Shown here: in pieces, positions 51,518-60,617 of the stretch
Numbering within the stretch: the stretch's first letter is position 1
Layout of the letters: each line of letters starts with the position of its first letter
Assembly (NCBI GenBank): GCA_041581635.1
Contig: JBFICW010000004.1
Coordinates: 26,425 to 90,424, forward strand
Source: Porticoccus sp041581635
GTDB lineage: Bacteria > Pseudomonadota > Gammaproteobacteria > Pseudomonadales > Porticoccaceae
Direction of reading: 5' to 3'
DNA: 64,000 nt
Notes under the pieces: generated by a model
What the model was told of the DNA's origin: nothing
What the model saw: the letters and a program-made list of their open reading frames with translations, nothing else
The model's database searches: none
Translations under genes and position numbers: made by a program

Positions 51518-51608
51518 CGTGTTCGCGGGAACCCTTTTAACAAATTAATCATACTCTGACCGGTATTTACTTCGGAAAATCAGGTCATTGGAGAGTGTAA
51601 AAAATAGA

Positions 51609-52919
51609 ATGGTTACCAAGCAGGAATTTACCCGCCGCAGACAGAAGCTGATGGAGATGATGGACAGCAACAGTATCGCCATTCTCACTGCGGCTCCGGA
51701 GCAAACTCGCAATCGGGATATTAATTACCCCTACCGCCAGGACAGCGATTTCTTCTACCTCACCGGTTTTCCCGAACCTGAAGCCGTATTAGTTCTGGTG
51801 CCGGGAAGGGATCATGGCGAGTACATCATGTTTTGCCGGGATAGAAACATCGAACGAGAAATTTGGGATGGTTATCGTGCGGGCCCTGAGGGCGCGATCC
51901 AAAAGTATGGCGCTGATGATTCATTTCCCATTGATGATATCGACGAAATTTTACCGGGATTGCTCGAAGGTCGCGATCGGGTGTACTACGCCATGGGTAA
52001 AAATCTGACCTTTGATCGACATCTGATGGATTGGGTCAACACTATTCGTGGGCGCTCCCGTTCCGGTGCCATTCCTCCGGGTGAATTTGTCGATCTCGAC
52101 CACTTGCTGCACGAGCTACGTCTGTTCAAGAGCGTAGCCGAACAGAAAATTATGCGAACGGCTGGCGAAATATCTTCCCGGGCGCACTGTCGTGCCATGA
52201 AAATCTGCAAGCCCGGAATGTACGAATATCAGCTACAGGCAGAGATTGAGCATGAGTTCGCCATGGCGGGGGCGCGATTCCCTGCCTATGGCAGTATTGT
52301 CGGCGGTGGTGAGAACGGCTGCATTCTTCATTACGTAGAGAATAGCGCCAAACTTAAAGATGGTGATTTGGTCTTGATCGATGCCGGTTGCGAGCTGCAA
52401 CACTATGCGGCGGATATCACCCGCACTTTCCCGGTTAATGGAAAATATACCCTCGAGCAAAAAGCTATCTATGACATAGTACTGGAGGCGCAGTTGGCCG
52501 GTATAGATGCTTGTGTGAAAGGTAATCACTGGGATGAGCCCCACCAGATGACGGTGAAGATAATTACCGAAGGGTTGCTTAATCTGGGTCTGCTTCAGGG
52601 CGAGCTCAATGAGTTGATAGAAACCCAGAGCTATCGTGATTTTTATATGCACCGGGCGGGGCACTGGTTGGGTATGGATGTTCACGATGTGGGCGACTAC
52701 AAGGTTCATGATGAATGGCGATTGCTTGAGAAAGGCATGGTGATGACCGTTGAACCAGGCATTTATATATCACCCGATAACACCAATGTGGAAAAGCGCT
52801 GGCGAGGCATTGGGATTCGCATTGAAGATGACGTACTTATAACCGCCAAAGGGCCAGAGGTGCTGACGAGTGGTGCACCCAAAACCACGGAAGACATTGA
52901 GAGGTTAATGGCAGAGTAA
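51609..52919 (+). CDS. pepP: Xaa-Pro aminopeptidase PepP
   Basis: A 436-residue metallopeptidase removing an N-terminal residue before proline. The creatinase-like N-terminal domain (RNRDINYPYRQDSDFFYLTGF) precedes the pita-bread domain with metal ligands in LVLIDAGCELQHYAADITRTF, HRAGHWLGMDVHD, TVEPGIYI and GIRIEDDVLI. ATG at 51609 taken; GGAG is 13 bases upstream, and a TTG at 51588 is an alternative. Its stop overlaps the ubiH start by one base. Confidence 0.94.
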   Translation: MVTKQEFTRRRQKLMEMMDSNSIAILTAAPEQTRNRDINYPYRQDSDFFYLTGFPEPEAVLVLVPGRDHGEYIMFCRDRNIEREIWDGYRAGPEGAIQKYGADDSFPIDDIDEILPGLLEGRDRVYYAMGKNLTFDRHLMDWVNTIRGRSRSGAIPPGEFVDLDHLLHELRLFKSVAEQKIMRTAGEISSRAHCRAMKICKPGMYEYQLQAEIEHEFAMAGARFPAYGSIVGGGENGCILHYVENSAKLKDGDLVLIDAGCELQHYAADITRTFPVNGKYTLEQKAIYDIVLEAQLAGIDACVKGNHWDEPHQMTVKIITEGLLNLGLLQGELNELIETQSYRDFYMHRAGHWLGMDVHDVGDYKVHDEWRLLEKGMVMTVEPGIYISPDNTNVEKRWRGIGIRIEDDVLITAKGPEVLTSGAPKTTEDIERLMAE

Positions 52920-54226
52920 TGTCGCAACTGCTATCAGAGAAACCGGCTTCATCAACAGACTCGAAAGTGGATGTTGCCATTGTTGGCGGCGGAATGGTGG
53001 GTGCCAGTTTGGCGCTATTATTGTCGTCACTTAACCTTGGTTGGCGCATTAGGGTAATCGAAGCATACCCCGTGTCCACTCAAACCGACGAATTGCAGCC
53101 CAGTTTTGATGCCCGATCCACGGCACTGTCTCACAGCAGTCGAGAAATTTTTGAAATGCTTGGCTTGTGGTCCAAATTGAACCCCAAGTTGGCAGATATT
53201 AGTGAAGTGCATGTGTCAGATCGAGGGCATATAGGGCATACCTTGTTACAGGCATCCGAACAAAACCTGCCAGCACTGGGCTATGTGGTAGAAAACCAGT
53301 GGCTTGGTTCGGTGTTGATGGATGCACTACGGCAAGCGCCTAACGTGGAAGTTATCGCGCCTGCGCGGGTCGCCAATGTCAAACCGGTGCGAGGCGGGGT
53401 GCAGCTCGCTCTTTCAGGCTCGGATGTAAGTACTCACTTATCAACAAAGCTTCTTGTTATAGCCGATGGTGCTCAGTCACAGACGCGGGAATTACTGGGT
53501 ATTGATACCACCACGAGAGATTATGGGCAGGTTGCCATCATCGCAAACATCTCGCTGCAGAGGGGGCATGGGGGCGTGGCCTACGAGCGGTTTACTGACT
53601 CAGGCCCTATGGCCATGTTGCCGCTTCCGTCGGTGGGCGAAGAGGCGCGGTCAGCATTGGTGTGGACATTGCCACCGGAGCGTGCAGCTGAACTGCTAGA
53701 CGCTACCGATGAGGCATTCTTAGCTGAATTACAGGATCGGTTTGGCCATCGATTGGGGCAGTTTCAGCGAGTGGGAAGTCGCCATAGTTATCCGATACGG
53801 TTGATTACCAGTAATGAGCAGGTTCGCAGCAATGTCGTGGTGATGGGTAATGCAGCGCATTCGCTGCATCCGGTCGCTGGTCAGGGTTTTAATCTGGCTC
53901 TGCGCGATGTGGCGGTATTGGTCAACGAGTTGGCAAAGGCATCTGCCAAAGGGGCTGTTTTGGGTGATTTGACGGTGTTGCACAATTATCTCAAGCAACA
54001 GCAAGTCGATCAAAAACAAACGATTTTACTGAGTGATCTATTGCCCAAAGTATTTGGCATCAACTCTTCCCCTGTGGCCTTGGTCAGAAATTTAGGTCTA
54101 TTGGCGTTAGACACGGTGCCATTATTGCGCCATCAGTTTGCGCGTTTGGGCATGGGGCTTGAAACCCGTGGGACGCCATCAATAGAAAGCAATGAGAAAG
54201 CAGCAGAAAGGCAACAGCATGGCTGA
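52919..54226 (+). CDS. ubiH: Ubiquinone hydroxylase UbiH
   Basis: A 435-residue FAD monooxygenase of ubiquinone synthesis. It has the dinucleotide motif VAIVGGGMVGASLALLL, the DG motif LLVIADGAQSQTRELLGI and the C-terminal GNAAHSLHPVAGQGFNLALRD. In E. coli UbiH hydroxylates C1 of the ring. Assigned UbiH over UbiI because it is the first of the two paralogues after pepP, as in E. coli and Pseudomonas. Overlaps ubiI by 8 bases. Confidence 0.88.
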   Translation: MSQLLSEKPASSTDSKVDVAIVGGGMVGASLALLLSSLNLGWRIRVIEAYPVSTQTDELQPSFDARSTALSHSSREIFEMLGLWSKLNPKLADISEVHVSDRGHIGHTLLQASEQNLPALGYVVENQWLGSVLMDALRQAPNVEVIAPARVANVKPVRGGVQLALSGSDVSTHLSTKLLVIADGAQSQTRELLGIDTTTRDYGQVAIIANISLQRGHGGVAYERFTDSGPMAMLPLPSVGEEARSALVWTLPPERAAELLDATDEAFLAELQDRFGHRLGQFQRVGSRHSYPIRLITSNEQVRSNVVVMGNAAHSLHPVAGQGFNLALRDVAVLVNELAKASAKGAVLGDLTVLHNYLKQQQVDQKQTILLSDLLPKVFGINSSPVALVRNLGLLALDTVPLLRHQFARLGMGLETRGTPSIESNEKAAERQQHG

Positions 54227-55439
54227 TCGTGAATATGATGTTGTAGTGGCTGGAGCCGGAATGGTGGGCGCGGCATTTGCTGCATTGTTGGCAACCACCG
54301 AGTCCGGCAAAAAAATGCGGATAGCCGTTCTGGAAGCTCGGTCATTCGAGATGCCCAATCTTTCAGAAAGCTTTGATCCTCGGGTCGTGGCGTTGACGGC
54401 TACATCTCAAAAACTGCTAAAGGATGTGGGTGTCTGGGAGCGAATCGCAGCTCAGCGTGTATGTCCCTATCAGCGAATGGAAGTTTGGGAGGCGGATGGT
54501 ACCGGGCATATTGAATTCGATTGCGCCGAGGTGCGTCAGCCCAGTTTAGGGCACATTGTAGAAAATGCGCTGGTTGTCGAGGCATTGTTGGCGCGGCTCG
54601 AAGAGCTGGAAAATGTAGAATTGCTGTGTCCCGCGATGGTGGTGGATTTGCAGCGACCTACTGGGCAGGCGGGTGATGTCGCCATATCGCTGGCCGACGG
54701 ACAGGTGATCGCCGCCAAGCTACTGGCAGCTGCCGACGGTGCACAGTCGAAAGTACGAGAACTCTGTGGTTTGCTGCTGCGTCAATGGGAGTATGGGCAT
54801 CATGCGATTGTCACCACGGTCACTACTGAAAAACAGCATGATTTCACGGCCAGACAGCGTTTTTTACCTGAAGGCCCGCTGGCATTTTTACCCTTGCGCT
54901 CGGAAACTGGAGATTGTCATCAGTGCTCAATCGTTTGGTCGCAACGGGTAGAGATGGCCGAGTCGTTGATGGCGCTTGATAATGAAGCCTTTTGCCGGGC
55001 TTTGACTCGGGCTGGCGAACATTGCCTGGGCGATATAGTCGCCGTAGATAAACGCTACAAAATACCCCTGAAGCAGCGCCATGCGGTGGATTACATTGTT
55101 CCGGGAGTGGCTCTGATGGGTGATGCGGCGCATACCATTCACCCGCTGGCGGGGCAGGGCGTTAATCTAGGCTTTCAGGATGTGATCACTTTGGTCGAAG
55201 AAGTAGAACGTGCGGTGAAGCGCGAACTATCTCCCGGTGATATGTGGGCATTGGGCCGTTACCAGCGGCGTCGCAAGCCGCACAATTTAGCCACAATGGC
55301 CGTCATGGAAGGCTTTAAACGGCTATTTGACGACCAACCACTTCCCATCCGGTTGTTGCGAAATGATGGTATGAGCGCGGTAAATCGGCTTGGCCCCATT
55401 AAAAATCTGATTGTTCGCCAGGCCATGGGGCTGAGTTAG
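54219..55439 (+). CDS. ubiI: Ubiquinone hydroxylase UbiI (VisC-like)
   Basis: A 406-residue paralogue of UbiH: DVVVAGAGMVGAAFAALLA binds FAD, LLAAADGAQSKVRELCG is the DG motif, and GDAAHTIHPLAGQGVNLGFQD is the second FAD motif. UbiI hydroxylates C5 of the ubiquinone ring. ATG at 54219 follows AAAGG by 7 bases; an ATG nine codons earlier is less likely. Last gene of the pepP-ubiH-ubiI run. Confidence 0.88.
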   Translation: MADREYDVVVAGAGMVGAAFAALLATTESGKKMRIAVLEARSFEMPNLSESFDPRVVALTATSQKLLKDVGVWERIAAQRVCPYQRMEVWEADGTGHIEFDCAEVRQPSLGHIVENALVVEALLARLEELENVELLCPAMVVDLQRPTGQAGDVAISLADGQVIAAKLLAAADGAQSKVRELCGLLLRQWEYGHHAIVTTVTTEKQHDFTARQRFLPEGPLAFLPLRSETGDCHQCSIVWSQRVEMAESLMALDNEAFCRALTRAGEHCLGDIVAVDKRYKIPLKQRHAVDYIVPGVALMGDAAHTIHPLAGQGVNLGFQDVITLVEEVERAVKRELSPGDMWALGRYQRRRKPHNLATMAVMEGFKRLFDDQPLPIRLLRNDGMSAVNRLGPIKNLIVRQAMGLS

Positions 55440-55565
55440 GTGAGGAATTAGTTCTATTTGGTCGCGCTAGTTATTTAATCCCCTCTTTAGTTTGAGGTCG
55501 ATCAGGTTTAGAATTCGCGGCAGTTAAAAATGACATCGTTTTAGTACCAAGGTGAGGACATCACA

Positions 55566-55955
55566 ATGAGCGCAACCCCCTCCAATTTGAAATATGCCGC
55601 AAGCCATGAATGGGCTCGCGATGAAGGTGATGGCACTGTAACAGTCGGTGTTTCTGATCACGCACAGGATAGTCTGGGCGATGTGGTTTACGTCGAGTTG
55701 CCAGAGGTTGGCACTGTCGTTTCTGCCGGTGAAGAAGCTGGTGTGGTGGAATCTGTAAAAGCTGCCTCAGATATCTACACGCCGGTATCGGGTGAAGTCG
55801 TTGCCATTAACGTGGAGCTCGAAGATGCGCCGGAAAGCATTAACAGCTCACCTTACGATGACGGTTGGTTCTTTAAAGTCAAAATGTCTGACCCCTCTGA
55901 GTTAGATGACCTTCTGGACGCTATTGCCTACGAAGCATTGGCTGAAGACGAGTAA
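55566..55955 (+). CDS. gcvH: Glycine cleavage system H protein
   Basis: A 129-residue lipoyl carrier protein. YAASHEWARDEGDGTVTVGV opens it, and the lipoylated lysine is Lys65 in GVVESVKAASDIY. Length equals the E. coli protein. AAGGTGAGGACATCACA precedes the ATG. The partner genes gcvT and gcvP are not in the window, and no glycine riboswitch is evident in the 126-base gap upstream. Confidence 0.95.
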   Translation: MSATPSNLKYAASHEWARDEGDGTVTVGVSDHAQDSLGDVVYVELPEVGTVVSAGEEAGVVESVKAASDIYTPVSGEVVAINVELEDAPESINSSPYDDGWFFKVKMSDPSELDDLLDAIAYEALAEDE

Positions 55956-56030
55956 CTTCTTCAGCTTTGCTTTGGTGTTATGGTATTTGGAGTGGGTCAC
56001 TTGTACATAACCGGTGCATTCTCCAAACTT

Positions 56031-56056
56031 AAGGCTGCTATAAGGCAGCCTTTTTT
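56031..56056 (+). terminator. Terminator after gcvH
   Basis: AAGGCTGC, 6 bases, GCAGCCTT then a run of T: an 8-bp stem with T tail, about 75 bases after the gcvH stop. Confidence 0.9.
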
Positions 56057-56121
56057 ATTTTCGGTACTTATTTTTACCCTCTAAACGATCGATTAGCTAC
56101 GGTTGGCCAAAAGGAGAAACC

Positions 56122-57330
56122 ATGCCTGTCTCATCCCAATCACTGTTGTCTCTACGCTTAAAAAAAGGTGCCGACCGCAGGTTGCGGGCTGGCCATCTGT
56201 GGGTGTACAGCAATGAGGTGGATATTTCTGCAACGCCACTTAAAGCCATGCCCGCTGGTGGCGAGGTGGTCGTCGAAGATGCCGGTGGGAAATTTGTAGG
56301 CATGGCGGTGGTTAATCCCGCGAGTTTAATTTGTGGGCGAATCTACAGCCATGAAGCTCACCGTGAGATGGATCAGTCTTTGCTCGCCGAAAGGCTGCGA
56401 CAAGCGCTGCAGCTGCGTGAGCGCTGTTTTTCAAAACCCTATTATCGAGCCATTTTTGGTGATTCCGATTTGATGCCCGGGCTGGTCGTCGACCGCTTTG
56501 GTGATTATTTGTCAGCGCAATTAACCACTGCAGCTATGGATCAGCGGCGTGATGAAGTTATCGCTGCACTCGATGACGTGTTTTCTCCCAAGGGTATTGT
56601 GTTTAGAAATCAGGGGCCATTTCGGCAAATGGAGGGTTTAACTGAAGCCGTTGAAGTGGCTGCCGGTAATGTGCCCGACCTAGTAGAGCTGGAAGAAAAT
56701 GGTGCCCGCTTTCTAGCGCCGGTTATGACGGGGCAGAAAACGGGTTGGTTTTACGACCACCGTATGAATCGCCAGCAGCTACAGCAGTTATCCAAAGATA
56801 AGACCGTTTTGGACGTATACAGCTACGTGGGTGGCTGGGGCGTTCAGGCTGCAATCGCCGGGGCTAAAACCGTCACCTGCGTGGATGTTTCCGGGGATGC
56901 ACTAGATCTGGCGCAAAAAAATGTCGAATTGAATAACTACCGTGGTCTGTTCTCTTGTTTGCAAGGCAAGGCGAACGATATGATGAAAGCGCTTATTGAG
57001 GCAGGGCAGACCTTTGATGTGGTGGTGTTAGACCCTCCAGCCTTTATTAAAAGAAAAAAAGATCAAAGGCAGGGTGAAAAGGCTTATCATCAGGTGAATC
57101 AGCTAGCGCTAAGGTTGTTGGCCCCCGGTGGTATTTTGGTATCGGCCTCTTGTTCTATGCACTTGCCCCAGCAAACGCTGATGGATGTGGTAAAAACCGC
57201 GGCAGCACATCGCCATCGGCAACTACAGGTCTTCTTTATTGGCGGCCAGGGGCCTGACCACCCGGTACACCCGGCGATACCGGAGACGAATTATTTAAAA
57301 GCAATATTTGCCCGAGATATACAGGGCTAA
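56122..57330 (+). CDS. rlmI: RlmI-like 23S rRNA (cytosine-C5) methyltransferase
   Basis: A 402-residue protein with an N-terminal PUA domain (LRLKKGADRRLRAGHLWVYSNEV) and a C-terminal Rossmann methyltransferase: motif I VLDVYSYVGGWGVQAAIAGA, then VVVLDPPAFIKRKKDQRQG with the catalytic region and ASCSMHLPQQ holding the active Cys. RlmI methylates C1962 of 23S rRNA. The next gene follows after 25 bases. Confidence 0.9.
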   Translation: MPVSSQSLLSLRLKKGADRRLRAGHLWVYSNEVDISATPLKAMPAGGEVVVEDAGGKFVGMAVVNPASLICGRIYSHEAHREMDQSLLAERLRQALQLRERCFSKPYYRAIFGDSDLMPGLVVDRFGDYLSAQLTTAAMDQRRDEVIAALDDVFSPKGIVFRNQGPFRQMEGLTEAVEVAAGNVPDLVELEENGARFLAPVMTGQKTGWFYDHRMNRQQLQQLSKDKTVLDVYSYVGGWGVQAAIAGAKTVTCVDVSGDALDLAQKNVELNNYRGLFSCLQGKANDMMKALIEAGQTFDVVVLDPPAFIKRKKDQRQGEKAYHQVNQLALRLLAPGGILVSASCSMHLPQQTLMDVVKTAAAHRHRQLQVFFIGGQGPDHPVHPAIPETNYLKAIFARDIQG

Positions 57331-57355
57331 TAGGAAAGGGTTCAGTGGGAAAGCT

Positions 57356-57592
57356 ATGATATATACAAAAGAAATTCTCGAAGAAATTAAATTATTAAAT
57401 CAGTTTAATCTTGATTCTATGGCCAGCGGGATCAAGGTGCATGCCCATAAAGCCCCGGCAGAATCTGTTGAGGCGGCTGAACGGCTCTTCAATAAAGGCC
57501 TAACCGACCACGTAGATGGTGGTTACCTAACAGACCTGGGCATAGAGGCGGCAAAGCATGCTCAAAGTTTAATGGGAATCTTGGCAGATTAA
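57356..57592 (+). CDS. TIGR02647 family protein
   Basis: A 78-residue helical protein: YTKEILEEIKLLNQFNLDSM, GIKVHAHKAPAESVEAAERL and KGLTDHVDGGYLTDLG are the family pattern. Function unknown. GGGAAAGCT precedes the ATG at 57356. Probably co-transcribed with the rlmI-like gene. Confidence 0.8.
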   Translation: MIYTKEILEEIKLLNQFNLDSMASGIKVHAHKAPAESVEAAERLFNKGLTDHVDGGYLTDLGIEAAKHAQSLMGILAD

Positions 57593-57595
57593 CCA

Positions 57596-57901
57596 TCACA
57601 ACACCGATTCAAACAATTCCAGCTTGGGTGGGCCTGCATAGATACCCTCGGATGTTTTTCCTGCCCCAGCATGGGCTTTGCGAAATGCCTCTGAACGAGT
57701 CCAGTCGTCAAAGGCTGCGCGGCTCTCCCAAACGGAATGGGAGCTAAATAGAGTGATTCCGTCCTCTGTTTTTCCCTGTAACAGATTGAAAGATTTAAAA
57801 CCTGGCACTTCATCCAAAAATGAATTTCGGCTGCGCCACACCTCGACAAAGTCTTCTTCCCGACCTTCGTTGACCTGAAAACGATTCATTGCCAGATACA
57901 T
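57596..57901 (-). CDS. Antibiotic biosynthesis monooxygenase (ABM) domain protein
   Basis: A 101-residue ferredoxin-like-fold protein: MNRFQVNEGREEDFVEVWRS, FLDEVPGFKSFNLLQG and YSSHSVWESRAAFDDW-type sequence (here FSSHSVWESRAAFDDW) show the ABM family, which includes haem-degrading IsdG/HmuQ-like enzymes as well as quinone monooxygenases. The FAFDDW-SEAF pattern and C-terminal GPPKLELFES resemble the haem-degrading group, but there is no haem-uptake gene near. Convergent with the TIGR02647 gene. Confidence 0.78.
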   Translation of the reverse strand: MYLAMNRFQVNEGREEDFVEVWRSRNSFLDEVPGFKSFNLLQGKTEDGITLFSSHSVWESRAAFDDWTRSEAFRKAHAGAGKTSEGIYAGPPKLELFESVL

Positions 57902-58044
57902 AATTTCACCTTGTAGATAAGTAGTCGCTGATTATCCGGTAGTGTTGCCTAATATCAAGTGTAGTTTTACGGGATGAACTATGGGTGATCGGCTAGCCGG
58001 AAAATCATTACGATGGGGAGCGAAAGACACATTGTGAGAAACCT

Positions 58045-58443
58045 GTGAAAGACTGTAATCAGTGCGGTAAATGTTGTGTTAAATACAGCAATAGCGGCCT
58101 ATCGGCATCCGCAAGCGAGATTGAGTTGTGGGAAATTTTTAAGCCGGAGATATACCAATATGTCAGTGATGGGAAAATTTGGGTAAACCCGGAAACCGGT
58201 GAGCAAATTGAGCGATGTCCCTGGCTGAGAAAAATGCCAAATCAGGAAAAATATACCTGTGACATCTATTACGATCGCCCCGATGACTGTAAATTTTACC
58301 CCGTCACCATTGAGCAAATGAAGCAGGATGAATGCGAAATGCTTGATGAGCAGGATCTGTCCAACCCCGGGCAAGCACAAAAAATACTGGATAAGTTGAT
58401 GGCAGAAAGCAGGCCTGCTTTGGAGCAAAAGGGCAAAACGTAA
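58045..58443 (+). CDS. YkgJ family cysteine cluster protein
   Basis: A 132-residue protein with the YkgJ/Fliw-B type cluster: CNQCGKCCVKYSNSG at the start, then RCPWLRK, YTCDIYYDRPDDCKFYPVT. The eight cysteines probably bind zinc or an iron-sulfur centre. Start is GTG at 58045 with GAGAAACCT before it. Family function is not established. Confidence 0.82.
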   Translation: MKDCNQCGKCCVKYSNSGLSASASEIELWEIFKPEIYQYVSDGKIWVNPETGEQIERCPWLRKMPNQEKYTCDIYYDRPDDCKFYPVTIEQMKQDECEMLDEQDLSNPGQAQKILDKLMAESRPALEQKGKT

Positions 58444-58671
58444 AATAATGTAAAGGGTAATAGCTGCTATAACTATGGTATGGCTATACACTGCTATAAG
58501 TAACCATCTGATTTATAAGGGTTAGTTTTATATTCTCGGGTGTCGAAAGCTAAAACAGCTATTGATTTTTGTACGCTTATTATTCAATAATTGCTTCTGT
58601 GAAAAAGAGGGATACCTGATATGCCCTCCAGTAATATTGATAAAATAAAACGTTAGATACTGAGTGAAAAA

Positions 58672-58974
58672 ATGGCTAAAAAGAAGATTAAAGACCCCTC
58701 CATACAACCGATGTTTCCTATCGGGTCAGAGGCAGGTCGAGAGGATCGGGAAAGACTGCAAGCCCGTATAAAAGGGTTGACTGAAAAGGCGGCCCAACGG
58801 ATTTTTGTGCCGTTCTCCACAGATATGAAGCAACGTGCGGCAGCGCTAGAGCTTCGCAAGCAAGGCCGGAATATAGAATGTGGTTTTCCTGGTCAGGAGC
58901 CCAATTTTGCAGAACTCGGATGCACGCTTCAGCTGATTGAAGAAGATGGCGAATTTGTGGTTAGGCCTGTTTAA
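58672..58974 (+). CDS. Orphan protein, copy 1 of a tandem pair
   Basis: A 100-residue protein paralogous to the next gene: both share an R-I-(F/V)PFS core with RIFVPFSTDMKQRAAALELR here, then KQGRNIECGFPGQEPNFAEL and end EEDGEFVVRPV. The first third is polar and rich in charge, with EDRERLQARIKGLTEKAA predicted helical. No membrane segment, signal or known motif. GTGAAAA precedes the ATG. I do not recognise the family. Codon use is ordinary for the region. Confidence 0.7.
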   Translation: MAKKKIKDPSIQPMFPIGSEAGREDRERLQARIKGLTEKAAQRIFVPFSTDMKQRAAALELRKQGRNIECGFPGQEPNFAELGCTLQLIEEDGEFVVRPV

Positions 58975-59155
58975 AACTGCGTTTGCGAACCTGTTAGTCA
59001 ATATACCGCTCCCTCTTGGGGATGACTAACAGGAGAGCGGCTAGTGATAATTAATAGTTGGCATCCTAGGCACTGGCTTTATCTGAAATAAGCCTGGCTC
59101 ATACTGGAATTACGCTATATCTCTTAACACCAATGTAAACGACAGAGCACTCAAA

Positions 59156-59464
59156 ATGAGTACACACAGAACGAAAGAGCAAGCATTCATAAATCTACAG
59201 TTGCCTAAGGGCTCTACCGCAGGACTTGAAGACCAGGAAAAGCACCGGGCGCGTATCCAGGAAAGGAATGCCATTGCAGCTCAAAAGATTTTTGTCCCAT
59301 TCTCTTTAAATATTGAACAGCGTAAGGCTGCCTACGAACTGCGTACTCAAGGAAAAAACCTGGTATGTGGCACGCCTGGTCAGGAACCTAATTACGCATT
59401 ACTCGGCTGCATGCTTCATCTGGTTGAAGAAGATGGCGAGTTTGTTGTCAGGCCAGTTTTTTAA
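59156..59464 (+). CDS. Orphan protein, copy 2 of a tandem pair
   Basis: A 102-residue protein. It shares with the previous gene KIFVPFSLNIEQRKAAYELR, GKNLVCGTPGQEPNYALLGC and EEDGEFVVRPV, roughly half of all positions by eye, more in the second half. The pair arose by tandem duplication and has diverged with both frames kept, so both are probably under selection. Each copy has a single G-C-x-L motif (GCTLQLI/GCMLHLV). Function unknown. Confidence 0.7.
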   Translation: MSTHRTKEQAFINLQLPKGSTAGLEDQEKHRARIQERNAIAAQKIFVPFSLNIEQRKAAYELRTQGKNLVCGTPGQEPNYALLGCMLHLVEEDGEFVVRPVF

Positions 59465-59887
59465 GGCATTAACGATAGAGTTCTAGTAACAGTAAACGCG
59501 AAGGGGGCAGCAAGCATTTTGCTGCCCACTCTTAAATTATTGTCATTGGCGAAATAAGTGCTTCGGGAAGGTGATCGTCTTAAGAAGCACCGCTGGCTTA
59601 CCGAGAAAGCCACATTTAATTTTATCGACTAACATTGACTGCCCAATTTTCCAGCCCTGTAAAACAGGTCAAAATATCAGCCCTTCCCTACACTAAAACC
59701 ATGTGAATAATTTCCGACAGCGTTAACTACCCTTGGCAGCAGTTGTTTTTTATCTGTCTTTTTGTAGAGTTGTGGTAATTGTCCAGAAGGTAAGCCTGAT
59801 AAGTTTGTTGATAGGCCGTTTGGGTTAAGCAGGTCGGATTGTCGACTTCAAGGCATAAAAACGTGATACGAGCAGGAAGTTAAAACA
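59465..59887. other. Gene-free stretch of 423 bases
   Basis: I see no gene here. It holds one hairpin (59505-59527) after the second orphan gene, and before the Rieske gene an AGGAAG ribosome site at about 59875. No repeat or RNA pattern stands out. Confidence 0.5.
59505..59527 (+). terminator. Probable terminator after the tandem pair
   Basis: GGGCAGCAA, 5 bases, TTGCTGCCC: a perfect 9-bp stem 40 bases after the stop. The tail ACTCTTAAATTATT has few T, so efficiency is doubtful. Confidence 0.55.
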
Positions 59888-60511
59888 ATGAGTGAAGCGC
59901 TAGATTATTTACTGACGGTTAGAAAAGATGCAATGGGACCTTACTTTAAATTCTTAAAGGAAGGCGGTAAACATCTCGATAAAAAAACGCGATCATTGTT
60001 GTCTGTTATTACCAAAGTCGATGCAAAAACCGAAGCCGGTTTAAAGCAATATCTAACCCGGGCACTAAAAGAGGGTAATCAGGCCGATGAGATTCTCGAT
60101 GCCTTATTAGTCTGTTTGCCAACGCTGGGGCTAAGTAAAATTATTTGGGCTATTGATATTATTTTAGGAATGAATATTCCAGCGTTTAACCCGGATTTAA
60201 TAGGCAAAGAAAAACAATGGCATAAAATCGTGGCACTTAATGAAATAAAAGAAGGTGTCTCACGGTTTGACTATAATGGCCGCGCCTGTTTTGTGCATAG
60301 ATCGGCAGATAGTTATACAGTCTTTGATAGCCGTTGCCCCCATCAGGGTACGGATATTCCTCTTCAGGCGCTTGAGGGAACGTTGCTGACCTGTCCTAAA
60401 CACCAATGGAAATTTAATGTGGAAAACGGTGAGTGTGTTGAAGAAGGTTGTCGGCCACTTAATAAGATAGAGCATAAAGTCGAAAATGAAGCGCTCTATA
60501 TTTATTCATAA
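59888..60511 (+). CDS. Fusion of AhpD/CMD-like helical domain with Rieske [2Fe-2S] domain
   Basis: A 207-residue protein. Residues about 15-100 resemble a carboxymuconolactone decarboxylase/AhpD-like helical domain (KKTRSLLSVITKVDAKTEAG, then AL...QADEILDALLVCLPTLGL), but the active CxxC of AhpD is absent; only Cys76 remains. Residues 110-207 are a Rieske domain: SRCPHQGTD and LLTCPKHQWKFNVENGEC give Cys150, His152, Cys169 and His172 as the iron-sulfur ligands. Such Rieske proteins serve as ferredoxins or as sensors. AGGAAGTTAAAACA precedes the ATG. No oxygenase gene is next to it. Confidence 0.78.
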   Translation: MSEALDYLLTVRKDAMGPYFKFLKEGGKHLDKKTRSLLSVITKVDAKTEAGLKQYLTRALKEGNQADEILDALLVCLPTLGLSKIIWAIDIILGMNIPAFNPDLIGKEKQWHKIVALNEIKEGVSRFDYNGRACFVHRSADSYTVFDSRCPHQGTDIPLQALEGTLLTCPKHQWKFNVENGECVEEGCRPLNKIEHKVENEALYIYS

Positions 60512-60543
60512 TTAATTAGAATTTAAATTAAAAAAATAATATC

Positions 60544-60594
60544 AGTTTCCACGGTTTGTTTAATTTCTATTAATTAAACAAACCGACTGAAACT
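60544..60594. terminator. Long hairpin between convergent Rieske and mscS genes
   Basis: CGGTTTGTTTAAT (60552-60564) pairs with ATTAAACAAACCG (60573-60585), a perfect 13-bp stem, flanked by AGTTTC and GAAACT that can extend it. It probably stops transcription from both sides, although no long T run follows on either strand. Confidence 0.7.
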
Positions 60595-60617
60595 TATCAG
60601 AAAGCGATAGACTGGTT

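Noticed and set aside
55440..55565. Glycine riboswitch upstream of gcvH
   Set aside because: The gap is only 126 bases and lacks the conserved aptamer core.
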